DNA of 64,000 nucleotides from Rhabdobacter roseus (GCF_014202275.1 NZ_JACHGF010000008.1:1-64000), one strand, 5' to 3'; positions 25,756 to 35,251 are shown, counted from the stretch's first letter. Notes: generated by a model from the sequence alone, not told the origin. Numbers and translations: made by a program.

Positions 25756-27087
25756 ATGTACTTCAAACAACCAAGCAATTTTATGCATTCCCAGGGCCAG
25801 CGCTTCCGCTCGATCGAGCAAACTACCTATTTTCTTTTTGTGGCAAAATGGGTTCTGATCGCCCTGGGCGTGGGAATCCTGGTGGGCTCGGCCTCCGCTT
25901 TTTTCCTCGTCTCGCTCGACTGGGCCACGCGGTGGCGCGAAGCCCACCTCTGGATCATTGGGCTGTTGCCGCTGGGCGGGCTCATCGTGGGCCTAAGCTA
26001 CCATTACTGGGGGCAGGACGTGGTCAAGGGTAACAATCAGCTGCTCGAGGAGCTCCACACACCCCGGCAGATCATCCCCCTCAAAATGGCTCCGCTGGTC
26101 CTGTTCGGCACCCTGGTGACGCACTTTTTTGGCGGCTCGGCGGGGCGTGAAGGTACCGCCGTCCAGATGGGCGGCGCCATCGCCGACCAGTTTACCCGGT
26201 GGCTGCGCCTCAAACCCCGCGACCGTAAGATCCTGCTCACGACGGGCATCAGTGCGGGCTTTGCGGCGGTGTTTGGCACGCCCCTGGCGGGGGCGGTGTT
26301 TGCGCTGGAGGTACTTATGATTGGGCGCGTGCGCTACGAGGCCCTGCTGCCCAGCCTGCTCACGGCCGTCGTGGCCGACTACACCTGCCACTGGTGGGAG
26401 GTAGGCCACACCCACTACGCCATACCCGACATTCCGGCCATGCAACCCACCTTTTTTATCTGGGCCGTGGCCGCGGGGATTGTGTTCGGGCTGGCGGCGC
26501 TGTGCTTTTCGGTGGTGGTGCATTACTTCGGAAATGTATTTAAGAGTACCCTCAAGTACCCACCCCTTCGGCCCGTGGTGGGGGGGACGGTGCTGGCCGT
26601 GGTGGTTTACCTGCTGGGTACTACCAAGTACATCGGGCTGGGGGTACCTACCATCCTGGCGGCTTTTGAGGGCCCCTTGCCTTTCTACGATTTTGCGCTC
26701 AAGCTACTGCTCACAACCTTTACCCTGGGCGCGGGCTTCAAGGGGGGCGAAGTGACGCCGCTGTTTTTTATCGGTGCTACCCTGGGCAACGCGCTGGCCT
26801 ACTTCATGCCGCTGCCCGTGGCGCTGCTGGCGGGTATGGGCTTCGTGGCGGTGTTTTCGGGGGCTACCAACACGCCCATCGCCTGTACCATCATGGGCAT
26901 CGAGCTCTTCGGGGCCGAGAGTGGCGTCTTTGTGGCCATTGCCTGCGTTACGGCCTACCTTTTCTCGGGGCACTCGGGTATCTACTCCTCGCAGATCGTC
27001 GGCAGCCCCAAGCACCTGCTTTTTGGTCGTAACGAGGGGAAGAGCCTGTCCCAGATTACCCTGCTCAAACGCCGTCCTAAGCGCTAA
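25756..27087 (+). CDS. CLC-F type fluoride/proton antiporter
   Basis: The 443-residue protein is a CLC-family transporter with about ten to twelve membrane helices. Two features mark the fluoride-specific branch: GREGT where chloride CLCs have GREGP (in GGSAGREGTAVQMG), and GNN in VVKGNNQLL where chloride CLCs have GSGIP. The gating glutamate of GREGT is present, as expected for an antiporter. The GAGFKGGEVTPLFFIG motif matches the second selectivity loop. It exports fluoride in exchange for protons. Expression is probably controlled by the fluoride riboswitch just upstream. A second ATG at 25783 is a possible alternative start. Confidence 0.88.
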   Translation: MYFKQPSNFMHSQGQRFRSIEQTTYFLFVAKWVLIALGVGILVGSASAFFLVSLDWATRWREAHLWIIGLLPLGGLIVGLSYHYWGQDVVKGNNQLLEELHTPRQIIPLKMAPLVLFGTLVTHFFGGSAGREGTAVQMGGAIADQFTRWLRLKPRDRKILLTTGISAGFAAVFGTPLAGAVFALEVLMIGRVRYEALLPSLLTAVVADYTCHWWEVGHTHYAIPDIPAMQPTFFIWAVAAGIVFGLAALCFSVVVHYFGNVFKSTLKYPPLRPVVGGTVLAVVVYLLGTTKYIGLGVPTILAAFEGPLPFYDFALKLLLTTFTLGAGFKGGEVTPLFFIGATLGNALAYFMPLPVALLAGMGFVAVFSGATNTPIACTIMGIELFGAESGVFVAIACVTAYLFSGHSGIYSSQIVGSPKHLLFGRNEGKSLSQITLLKRRPKR

Positions 27088-27094
27088 GTACTCG

Positions 27095-27661
27095 CTACGC
27101 CTCCAGGTACCTTTCCGCCATGGCCAGGTAATGGCCCAGGTCGGGGGTGGGGTAGTCGGTCATTTTGGCGGCCTCGTCCCAGCGGCGCATCCGGATGATG
27201 AGCCCAAAGTGCGGGTTTTGTTCAAAGGCCGTGGCCTCGGCTTCGGGCATGGGCCCGCCCTGGAAGCGGAGCGTCTGGAGGCTGGCGTGCGAGAGTGCCC
27301 GCAGGTACTCGGGGTACTTGTAGGTAAGGTACCTTTTGGCGTTGACGTGGTTCTCGATCAAGGTACCTACTTTCTGGGAGAAGCCCCGCTCCTGCAGCCA
27401 GTCGGAGGCGGCGCTTTCGTGGTCGCGGCGGCCGTACTCCTCCATGAGGTCGGCGGGATCGGTGACGGGCAGCATGTGGCCGATGTCGTGCAGAAAGGCC
27501 GCCAGCTGCACTTCTTCGTCGTAGCCGTCGCGGCGGGCCAGCTCGGCGGCCTGGGCGGCATGTTCAAACTGCGACACCTCCTCGCCGTAGTAGGGCTCCC
27601 GGCCAAACTGATCAAAGAGTTCGCGGATCTCGCGCAGGGTTTCTTGAGTAGGGTAGGGCAT
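27095..27661 (-). CDS. PhnZ-like HD-domain diiron oxygenase
   Basis: The 188-residue HD-domain protein closely matches the PhnZ pattern. PhnZ splits 2-amino-1-hydroxyethylphosphonate with O2. The residues used by PhnZ are at nearly the same positions: Y24, E27 and H34 in EPYYGEEVSQFEHA, H58, D59 and H62 in FLHDIGHML, H81, then H105 and K109 in ENHVNAKRYL, and D162 in RMRRWDEAAK. No phnY-type hydroxylase or phosphonate transporter is nearby. It is convergent with the fluoride antiporter gene (8-base gap). The substrate could be a phosphonate, or another small alcohol as in related HD oxygenases. Confidence 0.72.
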   Translation of the reverse strand: MPYPTQETLREIRELFDQFGREPYYGEEVSQFEHAAQAAELARRDGYDEEVQLAAFLHDIGHMLPVTDPADLMEEYGRRDHESAASDWLQERGFSQKVGTLIENHVNAKRYLTYKYPEYLRALSHASLQTLRFQGGPMPEAEATAFEQNPHFGLIIRMRRWDEAAKMTDYPTPDLGHYLAMAERYLEA

Positions 27662-27719
27662 TTTTGGGAAGTAATGATTAGTTATGTCATTTTTAAAGAA
27701 TCACTTACTACGGCCTGTG

Positions 27720-27790
27720 CGCCCCCCATCGGGGTCGAAGGTATATAGCTAAACCGTATTTCTATAAACATGCGACCCCGATGGGGGGCG
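27720..27790. repeat. Perfect 18-bp inverted repeat with 35-base spacer
   Basis: CGCCCCCCATCGGGGTCG (27720-27737) and CGACCCCGATGGGGGGCG (27773-27790) are exact inverted copies around an AT-rich 35-base spacer. The arms are also rich in short internal palindromes (CCCCATCGGGG). It lies in the 184-base gap between the PhnZ-like gene and tspO. No poly-T follows on the minus strand. It could be a REP-type element or a protein-binding site. Confidence 0.65.
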
Positions 27791-27845
27791 AACGGCTATT
27801 TTAGCTTTATCGGTGGAAAAACTTCTGCAAAATAGCTTCTACTCC

Positions 27846-28325
27846 CTAAATCAACTTCTCCAGCTTCATTTCGCCCACCACGATGAGGCTGGCGAAGGCG
27901 GTCCAGAGAATGACGGGCAGCGTGAGGAAAGAGGCTACTTTGGAAACGGGATACAACTTATACACCACGAGCGCGGCGAAGGCGATCACGATCAGGTTTC
28001 CGATGAGGCCGTACCACAGGGCTGAAATACCCATCCACTTGGCCAGGCCCAGCGTATAGTACGCATACGTAGCGCACAGGACGGCGAGCCCAAGGAGCCA
28101 GCCCTGGTACCCGTTTTGTTGGGCCTGTAGCAAATTATAGCGCGCGATGCCCAGCAGCGTAAAAAGCACAAACCACACGATGGGAATCACGAAACCGGGC
28201 GGTTGAAACCAGAGCCGGGGCTTGGCGTCGCTCTCGAAGTTGAGGCCTAGGAAGGGCGCGGGGATGTTTACCACGATGAGTATTCCGAAGAAGAGCAGGA
28301 TGCTGAGCAGTAGAGACCAGTACAT
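27846..28325 (-). CDS. tspO: TspO/MBR family membrane protein
   Basis: The 159-residue protein has five hydrophobic helices, the TspO design. The first loop carries LWFQPPGFVIPIVWFVLFTLLG, which matches the W-x-P-P/VW signature of the family. The last helix region has LPVILWTAFASLIVVG, matching the LPY-x-W cholesterol/porphyrin-binding end. TspO proteins bind porphyrins or sterol-like ligands and respond to stress. It shares a strand with the NPP phosphodiesterase upstream (72-base gap), but co-transcription is unproven. Confidence 0.8.
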   Translation of the reverse strand: MYWSLLLSILLFFGILIVVNIPAPFLGLNFESDAKPRLWFQPPGFVIPIVWFVLFTLLGIARYNLLQAQQNGYQGWLLGLAVLCATYAYYTLGLAKWMGISALWYGLIGNLIVIAFAALVVYKLYPVSKVASFLTLPVILWTAFASLIVVGEMKLEKLI

Positions 28326-28397
28326 GAGTTCGTGGAGTAAAGGGTGACATTTGCATTAAAAGCATAGCAGCTCGTAAGTATACTCATTACCAAGTAC

Positions 28398-29282
28398 CTA
28401 CTCCACCATTGCCTCCAGGATGGCCTTGCCTGTCCAGCAGATGGGCGGCCGCACGCGGAAGAGTCGCGCCACGGTGACGGCCGTATCGAAGGTGTCAATG
28501 GGCGTTTTGAGTTGGTGATTGGGCTTGATGCCCTTGCCCGCGATGATCCAGGGGATGGTCATTTCGGCGGCGCTGGTACCCCCGTGGCCTTTCTCGACGC
28601 CACCGTGGTCGGCCGTGACGAGTATCACCGCGTCGTTGGCTTTGCCGCTGGCCCGCAGGGCGTTCAGTACCTGGCCGATCAGCGAGTCCGCCTTGCTCAC
28701 CGACGCGTAGTAGGCGGGTGTACCGTGGCCGATCTCGTGCCCGACGTGGTCTACGTGGTCGAAGTGCACGAAGCTGAACGTAGGCGCGTTGGCCCGGATG
28801 TACTCGGCGGCGCGGCGGGCGGTGTCGTCCTCGCCCTGGCGGTCTTCTTTTACGGTACAAACGTCGTCTTCGAGCAACCGCCCGAAGTCGTCCCAGTCGT
28901 AAAAGCAGGCAATACTGGCCTTAGGGAGCTGCTCTTTAACCACCCGGAAGATGGTCGGGAAGAGCTGCCCCTTGGCACCACCGCAGTAGCTTTTGTCGGC
29001 GATGTCGGTGCGTTGCCATTTGTTGGACCAGATCTCGTGGTGGGCGGGCGAAGTACCCGTGATCATGGAGGCCCAGTTGGGGCTACTCGACGATGGGTAC
29101 ACGGCCTTGGCGTTCAGCGAGTAGCTGCCCGCGCGCATGAGCGAATCCAGGACGGGCGTCTGGGCTTTTCGGATGCCGTCGGGGCTAAGGCCATCGACTC
29201 CGATAACAATCACGTGGCCGGGCTGGGCGTGCAGGCTCAGTGCCAGCAGCAGGAGCAAAGAGAGGGGAGCTAAGCGTTTCAT
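28398..29282 (-). CDS. NPP-type alkaline phosphatase / nucleotide phosphodiesterase
   Basis: The protein has 294 residues from the ATG at 29282, where a Sec signal (LAPLSLLLLLALSLHA-Q) begins; the frame upstream is rejected. Family motifs are in order: IVIGVDGLSPDG (metal-binding aspartate), YPSSSSPNWASM (nucleophile region; a serine stands where NPPs often have threonine), FDHVDHVGHEIGHG (metal histidines/aspartates) and VTADHGGVEKGHGG. It hydrolyses phosphodiesters or phosphomonoesters outside the cytoplasm with two zinc ions. The compact length lacks the large inserts of eukaryotic NPPs. Confidence 0.85.
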   Translation of the reverse strand: MKRLAPLSLLLLLALSLHAQPGHVIVIGVDGLSPDGIRKAQTPVLDSLMRAGSYSLNAKAVYPSSSSPNWASMITGTSPAHHEIWSNKWQRTDIADKSYCGGAKGQLFPTIFRVVKEQLPKASIACFYDWDDFGRLLEDDVCTVKEDRQGEDDTARRAAEYIRANAPTFSFVHFDHVDHVGHEIGHGTPAYYASVSKADSLIGQVLNALRASGKANDAVILVTADHGGVEKGHGGTSAAEMTIPWIIAGKGIKPNHQLKTPIDTFDTAVTVARLFRVRPPICWTGKAILEAMVE

Positions 29283-29576
29283 GAAGAGGGTAGTTAGGTA
29301 CTTGGTACGTAAAGTGGTATAAATAATGGAATATACCGCTACGACGCCCGGAAATTCTTCGTGCCGTAGGTACTTTAAAGGTACTTGGCGTAGGCATGGG
29401 TGCAAAAATGGCGAAGTTAGACCCAAGGTACTTTACGGCGTTGTAAAGCTTTCGTGAATAAATAAAGGGTACTTTCCGGGAAGAAGGATACGAACTTCGA
29501 CGGAGCGAAATAGCACGCGGCGGTTTTATGTTTTCGGTTTTTCTGCCAACTTTGCACAAAGCCACGTATTTACCCC

Positions 29577-30707
29577 ATGCTTTCATCCCGAATTGGTATT
29601 TTGGGCGGCGGTCAGCTCGGTCTGATGCTCTTGCAGGCTGCCGTCGACTGGAATTTAAATATTAGTATACTCGACCCCGACCCGGACGCCCCGTGCAGCC
29701 GGATCGCCGCGCATTTTGAGGTAGGTTCGCTGCAAGACTACGACACCGTGTACCGGTTTGGGCAGGCGCTGGACGTCATCACCATCGAGATCGAGAAGGT
29801 GAACGTGGAAGCGCTGGAGGCCTTGGAGCGCGAAGGAAAGCGCGTGTACCCGCAGCCCGCGGTGATCCGCCTCATTCAGGACAAACGCGTCCAGAAGCAG
29901 TTTTACCGCGAAAATAATCTGCCTACGGCTGATTTTGTGTTAACGGAAAACAAGGCCGACGTACAAAAGCACCCGGCGTTGCTCCCGGCCTTTCATAAGC
30001 TGGGCAAAGACGGCTACGACGGCCGCGGCGTGCAGCGGATTGCCTCCGAGGCCGACTTCGACAAAGCCTTCGACGCGCCGGGGGTACTTGAAAAAGCGGT
30101 ACCCTTTGCCAAAGAAATTGGCGTGATTGTGGCTAGAGGTACTTCGGGTGAGGTACGTACTTTCCCGACGGTCGAGATGGTGTTTCATCCCGAGCATAAC
30201 CTGGTAGAGTACCTTTACGCCCCCGCCGCTATTGACGCGGCGGTAGAAGATAAAGCACAGCAGCTGGCCCGCCAAACGGCCGAGGCGCTGGGCATCGTGG
30301 GGCTGCTGGCGGTGGAGCTTTTCGTGACCGACGCGGGCGAGGTACTTATTAACGAAGTAGCGCCCCGGCCCCACAACAGCGGCCACCATACCATCCGGGC
30401 CAACGCCACCTCGCAGTTTGAGCAGCACTGGCGGGCCATCCTGGGCCTACCCCTGGGAAGTACCCACGCCTACGGCCCCGCCGCCATGGTGAACCTGCTG
30501 GGCGAAGAAGGCTACGCGGGCCCGGCCTACTACGAAGGCATGGAAAGCCTGCTGGCCGCCGCGGAGGTGTTTCCGTTTTTGTACGGCAAAGCGCAGACGC
30601 GCCCCTTCCGCAAAATGGGCCACGTAACCGTGATGGATCAGGAACTACCCGCCCTGAAAGAAAAAACGACCTGGGTGAAAGAAACAATACGCGTCATTAG
30701 TAAGTAA
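29577..30707 (+). CDS. purK: N5-carboxyaminoimidazole ribonucleotide synthase
   Basis: PurK uses ATP and bicarbonate to carboxylate AIR in purine synthesis. The 376-residue length is typical. [17 protein letters not shown] marks the pre-ATP-grasp domain, [18 protein letters not shown] the ATP-binding loop, and [24 protein letters not shown] the metal-binding and catalytic end of ATP-grasp. purE follows on the same strand after 88 bases, giving the two-enzyme route from AIR to CAIR. Confidence 0.95.
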   Translation: MLSSRIGILGGGQLGLMLLQAAVDWNLNISILDPDPDAPCSRIAAHFEVGSLQDYDTVYRFGQALDVITIEIEKVNVEALEALEREGKRVYPQPAVIRLIQDKRVQKQFYRENNLPTADFVLTENKADVQKHPALLPAFHKLGKDGYDGRGVQRIASEADFDKAFDAPGVLEKAVPFAKEIGVIVARGTSGEVRTFPTVEMVFHPEHNLVEYLYAPAAIDAAVEDKAQQLARQTAEALGIVGLLAVELFVTDAGEVLINEVAPRPHNSGHHTIRANATSQFEQHWRAILGLPLGSTHAYGPAAMVNLLGEEGYAGPAYYEGMESLLAAAEVFPFLYGKAQTRPFRKMGHVTVMDQELPALKEKTTWVKETIRVISK

Positions 30708-30795
30708 AAAGAAAGAAAAGCAACGGGGAGCGGGGTACCTCGAAGTACTTTGGGTACTTTTTTCTCGCTTCACCAAAAGAACATATACGCTAGTT

Positions 30796-31275
30796 ATGGT
30801 TGGAATAATAATGGGTAGTTTGTCGGACCGCAAGATCATGCAGGAAGCCGCCGACGTACTTACGGAGTTGCAGGTACCTTTTGAGCTGGAAATCGTGTCG
30901 GCGCACCGCACGCCCGACCGCATGTTTGATTACGCCCAGAGCGCCCGCGACCGGGGCCTGAAGGTCATCATCGCCGGAGCGGGCGGAGCCGCGCACCTGC
31001 CGGGCATGGTAGCCTCCCTGACCACGCTACCCGTTATTGGGGTACCTATTTTGTCCAGCAACTCCATCGACGGCTGGGACTCGGTCCTTTCCATCTTGCA
31101 AATGCCCGGTGGGGTACCTGTGGCCACGGTGGCGCTCAACGGGGCCAAAAATGCCGGTATCCTGGCGGCGCAGATCGTAGGTGCCTTCGACCAGGAGCTG
31201 GCCGAGCGGCTGCTGGCTTACAAGCAGCAGCTCAAAGTAAAGGTGGCCGAGATGAATGCCGAGCTGAAAAAATAA
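30796..31275 (+). CDS. purE: N5-carboxyaminoimidazole ribonucleotide mutase
   Basis: This 159-residue class I PurE moves the carboxyl group made by PurK to C4 of AIR. The fold landmarks are [24 protein letters not shown] (catalytic histidine) and [16 protein letters not shown], followed by LPVIGVPI. Pairing with purK makes the mutase activity, rather than the animal-type carboxylase, the expected one. Confidence 0.95.
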   Translation: MVGIIMGSLSDRKIMQEAADVLTELQVPFELEIVSAHRTPDRMFDYAQSARDRGLKVIIAGAGGAAHLPGMVASLTTLPVIGVPILSSNSIDGWDSVLSILQMPGGVPVATVALNGAKNAGILAAQIVGAFDQELAERLLAYKQQLKVKVAEMNAELKK

Positions 31276-31363
31276 ATCATTTTGCACAAGTACCCCCCTG
31301 CGTTCGTTTAAGAAGATAAGTATCCAGGTTGAACCACAAGCTACTACACATAAGCAAGCACCC

Positions 31364-32074
31364 ATGGAAGACGAAATTCCAAAGAAACGTAACATTCGGC
31401 CTACCGAAACCTCCAATTTGCCGCTCATCACCCTGACGGTATTGGTACTTTTGGTACTAGGAATGCTGTACGTTGGCTACGAGTACATTGCCGACGACAC
31501 CTCCGGTGCCGAGGAGCTCACGAGCATCGTACCCGACACGAGCAGTAACATCGTACTGTTCGAGTCGGAGGCTAATCCGATCCTGGCCGAACCCGAAATG
31601 ATTGATTCGGGAGAGGTGTCGGACCTGCCCGAGACGACGCTGCCGCTACCACCGCCGGTAGAAACTCCGGCCGTGGAAACGCCCAGGGCCGAAGCTCCCA
31701 AGCCAGAACCGGCTAAACCAGAGCCAGCCAAGCCAGAGCCGAAGAAGGCCGACGTGGGAGGTACCTCCTACACGCATACCGTTCAGGCCGGCGAAACCCT
31801 CTTCGGCATAGCCAACCGCTACAACCTAAAGCCCGAAACGTTAAAAGCCCTCAACCCGAACATCAAAGATTTCAGCACCGATCTAAAGTCGGGTGTTACA
31901 AAACTCAACGTGCGGGTGCAGTCGGTGCATACCGTTGGGCCGGGTGACGTGCTACGCGTCGTAGCGAGCAAATACGGTATCAGCAAAGAGCTCCTCATGC
32001 AGGCCAACGGCAAGAGCCGGGATTTTGCCCAACGCGGCGAAAAACTGGTGATTCCTTTCCCGGAGAAAAAATAA
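31364..32074 (+). CDS. Membrane-anchored protein with two LysM domains
   Basis: The 236-residue protein has a short basic cytoplasmic start and one membrane helix (about 19-40, LPLITLTVLVLLVLGMLYVGY). A proline/glutamate-rich linker follows, including tandem AKPEP units near residues 108-125. Two LysM domains come last: THTVQAGETLFGIANRYNL onward, and VHTVGPGDVLRVVASKYGI onward. LysM domains bind peptidoglycan, so the protein probably tethers the envelope to the cell wall. It follows purE on the same strand with an 88-base gap, but the function is unrelated. Confidence 0.8.
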   Translation: MEDEIPKKRNIRPTETSNLPLITLTVLVLLVLGMLYVGYEYIADDTSGAEELTSIVPDTSSNIVLFESEANPILAEPEMIDSGEVSDLPETTLPLPPPVETPAVETPRAEAPKPEPAKPEPAKPEPKKADVGGTSYTHTVQAGETLFGIANRYNLKPETLKALNPNIKDFSTDLKSGVTKLNVRVQSVHTVGPGDVLRVVASKYGISKELLMQANGKSRDFAQRGEKLVIPFPEKK

Positions 32075-32095
32075 AAAGCAAAAACGGAATCAACG

Positions 32096-32130
32096 AAAAA
32101 AGCGCGCCTTTCTGCAAGGCGCGCTTTTTT
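32096..32130. terminator. Bidirectional rho-independent terminator
   Basis: A perfect 15-bp stem (AAAAAAGCGCGCCTT, 32096-32110, with AAGGCGCGCTTTTTT, 32116-32130) encloses a 5-base loop. The GC core with A/T tails serves both the LysM gene (+) and the barrel-protein gene (-). Confidence 0.92.
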
Positions 32131-32149
32131 CGTGCGTGAGGTACTTGGG

Positions 32150-35083
32150 TTAAAAGCCACCCGGTCCACCGGGCCCGCCTGGGCCTCGGAATCCGCCCGG
32201 ACCACCACCGGGGCCGTCACCAAACTCGCGGCGGCGCTGCTGGGGCGCGGGAGCTTTGCCAAAATTCCGCAGGGTATAGGTGAAGGTAAGCATGCCGTAC
32301 TGCGTCAGTACGCGGCTGTTTACGTCCTCAACGTAGGTTTCGGTGATGTTACGGCTGATGCTGTTGTTCTGATTCAGGATATCGAAGAACATCAGCTTCA
32401 GTTCCCCGGCGTTGTTTTTCAGGAATTTCTTACCCATGCTGGCGTTCAGGAGGGTAAAGTTCTGGTTGAAACCCGCTTCCAGGCCCCGGTACGACTGGTT
32501 GGCCAGGCTGGTTTGGAACACAAAGCCTTTGCCAAACAGCCAGTTGAGTTGAGCGCGGGTGGTTTGGGTAAAGAAGTTGTTGTCCAGCTGGGGCTGAATG
32601 GTATTCTGCACGATGTTGTAATTACCCGTAAAAGAAAGCGTAAAGTCTAGTTTTTCGCTGACATTGCTGCTCAGCACAATGCCCTGGCTGATGGAGTAGT
32701 TGTTGGAAAGGTTTATGCGGTTGTTGATCAAGCCGGGAGTACGTACGTAGTTGAAACCCGTTGAGGAGTTGATGTTCACTTTCAAGGGTTTGATGGGCAA
32801 GCCGTATGTAATCATGGAGCGTAGGTTCCAGTTCCCGTCCAGGTTGACCGGCGAGGTCAGCTGTGCACCTTGTTCCAGGAAGAGCCCGTTGGGGAGCTGG
32901 GTAGGTTGCTGGGCAATGAAGGTGGAGTTGCTGATGGCGTTGCTGGTCTGCGACAGGTACAGAAACGTAAAGAAGTTACTGGCTCTTTCTACGTTGGACG
33001 ACGAGTACCGGATCGTGACCGTGTGGGAGTACTCTTGTTTCAGATTCGGATTTCCGGCCGTCAGGAACAACGGATTGGTGTTGTTGACGACATTTTGCAG
33101 TTGGTTGATCGACGGCTGATTCGTGCCGGTACGGTAAAAGACCCGGATTTGATTTCCTCCTTCGGCCCGGTACGACAGCATGGCGTTGGGAAGAATGTTA
33201 TTGAAGGTCTGATCCACCGTAGACTCCCGCGGGAACAGCTGGTTGCTGTACAGGCCCGCGTTTTGGTAGTTAAGCCCGGCCATCAACATCAGGCCCTTGT
33301 TGCGGAACCGGTACCCCAGCCCGGCGCGGTTGGTGATGTAGCGGTTGTCGAAGTTGTTGGAAAGCAACGTATCCAGCGTTGGGAAGCTATTCTCAAAGGT
33401 ACCCAGGTTGTAGGTTTCCCGAACGGAATTACTGTTGCTGATCGAACCGTCGTAGTTAAACTGTAACTGGCTTTTTTGGCTCAGCGGCTCGGTATATTCG
33501 ATGCGGGTACCCAGGCGCAGGCCGTTGGACGAAGTCTGGGTTTCCTGGTTGATGGTGTCGCTGGGGAAGCGGCTTTCCGTAAAGTACTGGTTCAGGGCGT
33601 AGAGGTTGTTGTTACCGTTCTGGTCGTTCACGCTCGTGGATACATTCACGGAGAAAGTACGGCCCGCCTTGGCAAAGCGGTGGCGCCACAGAACGTCATT
33701 GTTGAGATTATAGCCCGACGACTGGCTGCCCTGCTGGTTGGAGGTACTGTTGAGCAGCGTGCCGGTGGTGAGGCGGGTTAGTCCCAGCCGCATGGTGGAG
33801 GCATTGTTGCCCTGCCAGCTTACGCGGGGCGTAAAGATCAGGGAGTTGTTTTTATCCACGTTGTATTCAATCCGGAAATTGACCCGGTGGTTGTAGTTGG
33901 TGTTGCGGTAGTCGCCCTGCTCCTGGTACAGCTGGTTGCCGGTTGCATTGCTCAAAAACGACTGACGGCTGATGTTCTGGGAGTTTACGTTGGCGGAGCG
34001 GTTGAAAAAATAGCTACCCGTTACGTCCACTTTCTCGCCCCACTTATCGGTGTAGTTGAGGCCAAAGGAGTTGGTACCCGTAATGCCATTTTGCTGGCCG
34101 ATGAGGAAGTTGTTGGCTCCTCCGCCACCACCGCCGCCACCGCCCCGGTTGCCACCACCGCCTCCGCCACCGCCCCGGCCACCCCGGCCACCCGGACCGC
34201 CGCTTCCGCCTACTACGCCGAGGAGGTCTTCCGAAGCAAAGTTTTGCTGGTTGATGTTGTTACTGAGGCCGATGATCGAAATCCGCTTATTCTTATTAAA
34301 AATGTTGATATTTCCGCCCGCCGAGTACCGTTCGTCGAGCCCGGCACCCGCGTATACCTTGCCAAACTGGCCGGTGTTGCGGTTGGCCTTGGTTACGATG
34401 TTGATGGTTTTTTGCGCGTTGCCGTCGTCAAAGCCCGTAAACTGAGCCTGGTCGGTGAGCCGGTCAAAGACCTCGATCTTGTCAACGATCTCGGCCGGGA
34501 GGTTGCGGAGGGCCAGCGTGGCGTCGTCGCCGAAAAAAGGCTTGCCGTCCACAAATACCCGTTGCACGGTTTCGCCCTGCGCTTTCACGGTACCATTTTC
34601 CAGCGTAATGCCCGGCATTTTCTGGATCAGATCTTCGGTAGTGGCGTCAGGGTTGGTCTTGAAGGCGTCGGCATTAAACTGCGTGGTATCTCCTTTTTGT
34701 ACAGAAATAGGTATTTTTCCCGCAACGGTTACTTCTTTAAGATTCGTGGCCGATTCAGTCAACAGAAAGGTACCCATATCCGTACCCGATTCGCCCAGGT
34801 TGACGGTACGTGTGGCGTCCTGGTAGCTGAGGTAGGTAACCTTGATGTCGTACCGTTGGCGGGGCGCGGCAGAAAATTCAAACCGGCCGTTGGCGTCCGT
34901 GGTTGTATATTTGGGGTCTTCGGTTTGTCCGGCCTTCGTGAGCGCCACGTAGGCTCCTACTACAGGAGAGCGATCGGTGCTGTCGACTACGATTCCGGTG
35001 ATCCGGGCGGATTGTTGGGCCTGAGCGGCCAGAGATAGTAGCAGGCAAGCCGTTAGGAGTAGCAGGTTCGGGAATTTATTCAT
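32150..35083 (-). CDS. TonB-receptor-like outer-membrane barrel protein with Gly-rich loop
   Basis: The protein has 977 residues from the ATG at 35083, which opens a Sec signal (NKFPNLLLLTACLLLSLAAQA-Q). Next comes a CarboxypepD_reg-like domain (ITGIVVDSTDRSPVVGAYV, about 27-110). A plug-like domain follows with DLIQKMPGITLENGTVKAQG and VFVDGKPFFGDDATLALRNLPAEIVDKIEV. The rest is a 22-strand-type outer-membrane barrel. A loop near residues 290-325 is almost pure glycine with a few serine, proline, arginine and asparagine residues. The C-terminus is a second Gly-Pro-Gly stretch ending in phenylalanine. The TonB ligand is unknown; substrate import is the likely role. Confidence 0.82.
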   Translation of the reverse strand: MNKFPNLLLLTACLLLSLAAQAQQSARITGIVVDSTDRSPVVGAYVALTKAGQTEDPKYTTTDANGRFEFSAAPRQRYDIKVTYLSYQDATRTVNLGESGTDMGTFLLTESATNLKEVTVAGKIPISVQKGDTTQFNADAFKTNPDATTEDLIQKMPGITLENGTVKAQGETVQRVFVDGKPFFGDDATLALRNLPAEIVDKIEVFDRLTDQAQFTGFDDGNAQKTINIVTKANRNTGQFGKVYAGAGLDERYSAGGNINIFNKNKRISIIGLSNNINQQNFASEDLLGVVGGSGGPGGRGGRGGGGGGGGNRGGGGGGGGGANNFLIGQQNGITGTNSFGLNYTDKWGEKVDVTGSYFFNRSANVNSQNISRQSFLSNATGNQLYQEQGDYRNTNYNHRVNFRIEYNVDKNNSLIFTPRVSWQGNNASTMRLGLTRLTTGTLLNSTSNQQGSQSSGYNLNNDVLWRHRFAKAGRTFSVNVSTSVNDQNGNNNLYALNQYFTESRFPSDTINQETQTSSNGLRLGTRIEYTEPLSQKSQLQFNYDGSISNSNSVRETYNLGTFENSFPTLDTLLSNNFDNRYITNRAGLGYRFRNKGLMLMAGLNYQNAGLYSNQLFPRESTVDQTFNNILPNAMLSYRAEGGNQIRVFYRTGTNQPSINQLQNVVNNTNPLFLTAGNPNLKQEYSHTVTIRYSSSNVERASNFFTFLYLSQTSNAISNSTFIAQQPTQLPNGLFLEQGAQLTSPVNLDGNWNLRSMITYGLPIKPLKVNINSSTGFNYVRTPGLINNRINLSNNYSISQGIVLSSNVSEKLDFTLSFTGNYNIVQNTIQPQLDNNFFTQTTRAQLNWLFGKGFVFQTSLANQSYRGLEAGFNQNFTLLNASMGKKFLKNNAGELKLMFFDILNQNNSISRNITETYVEDVNSRVLTQYGMLTFTYTLRNFGKAPAPQQRRREFGDGPGGGPGGFRGPGGPGGPGGF

Positions 35084-35243
35084 GATTTCAGTGCTTAGTT
35101 GACTGGTGCTTAGAGGAGGGGACAAACGAAAAGTTTAACGTCGCCATACCGAGGGGAGCGCGCTAATCTACCAACGGGTCATTCTTACCGATAGATTGAT
35201 CATTTTAGCCGATAGAAACAATCTAAAGTATAGCTGCTTGATG

Positions 35244-35251
35244 TATATTTG
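35244..35251 (+). promoter_or_regulatory. Candidate Bacteroidota -7 promoter element for dinB-like gene
   Basis: TATATTTG fits TAnnTTTG and lies 41 bases before the ATG at 35293. A -33 match was not found, so support is limited. Confidence 0.3.

Noticed and set aside
34120-34205. GC-rich simple repeat suspected to be a tandem-repeat locus
   Set aside because: It is the coding sequence of the glycine-rich loop in the barrel protein; the codons vary, so it is not a perfect tandem DNA repeat.
33887-35038. 383-residue plus-strand frame
   Set aside because: It is antisense to the barrel protein and mirrors its glycine-rich loop; no signal or motif.
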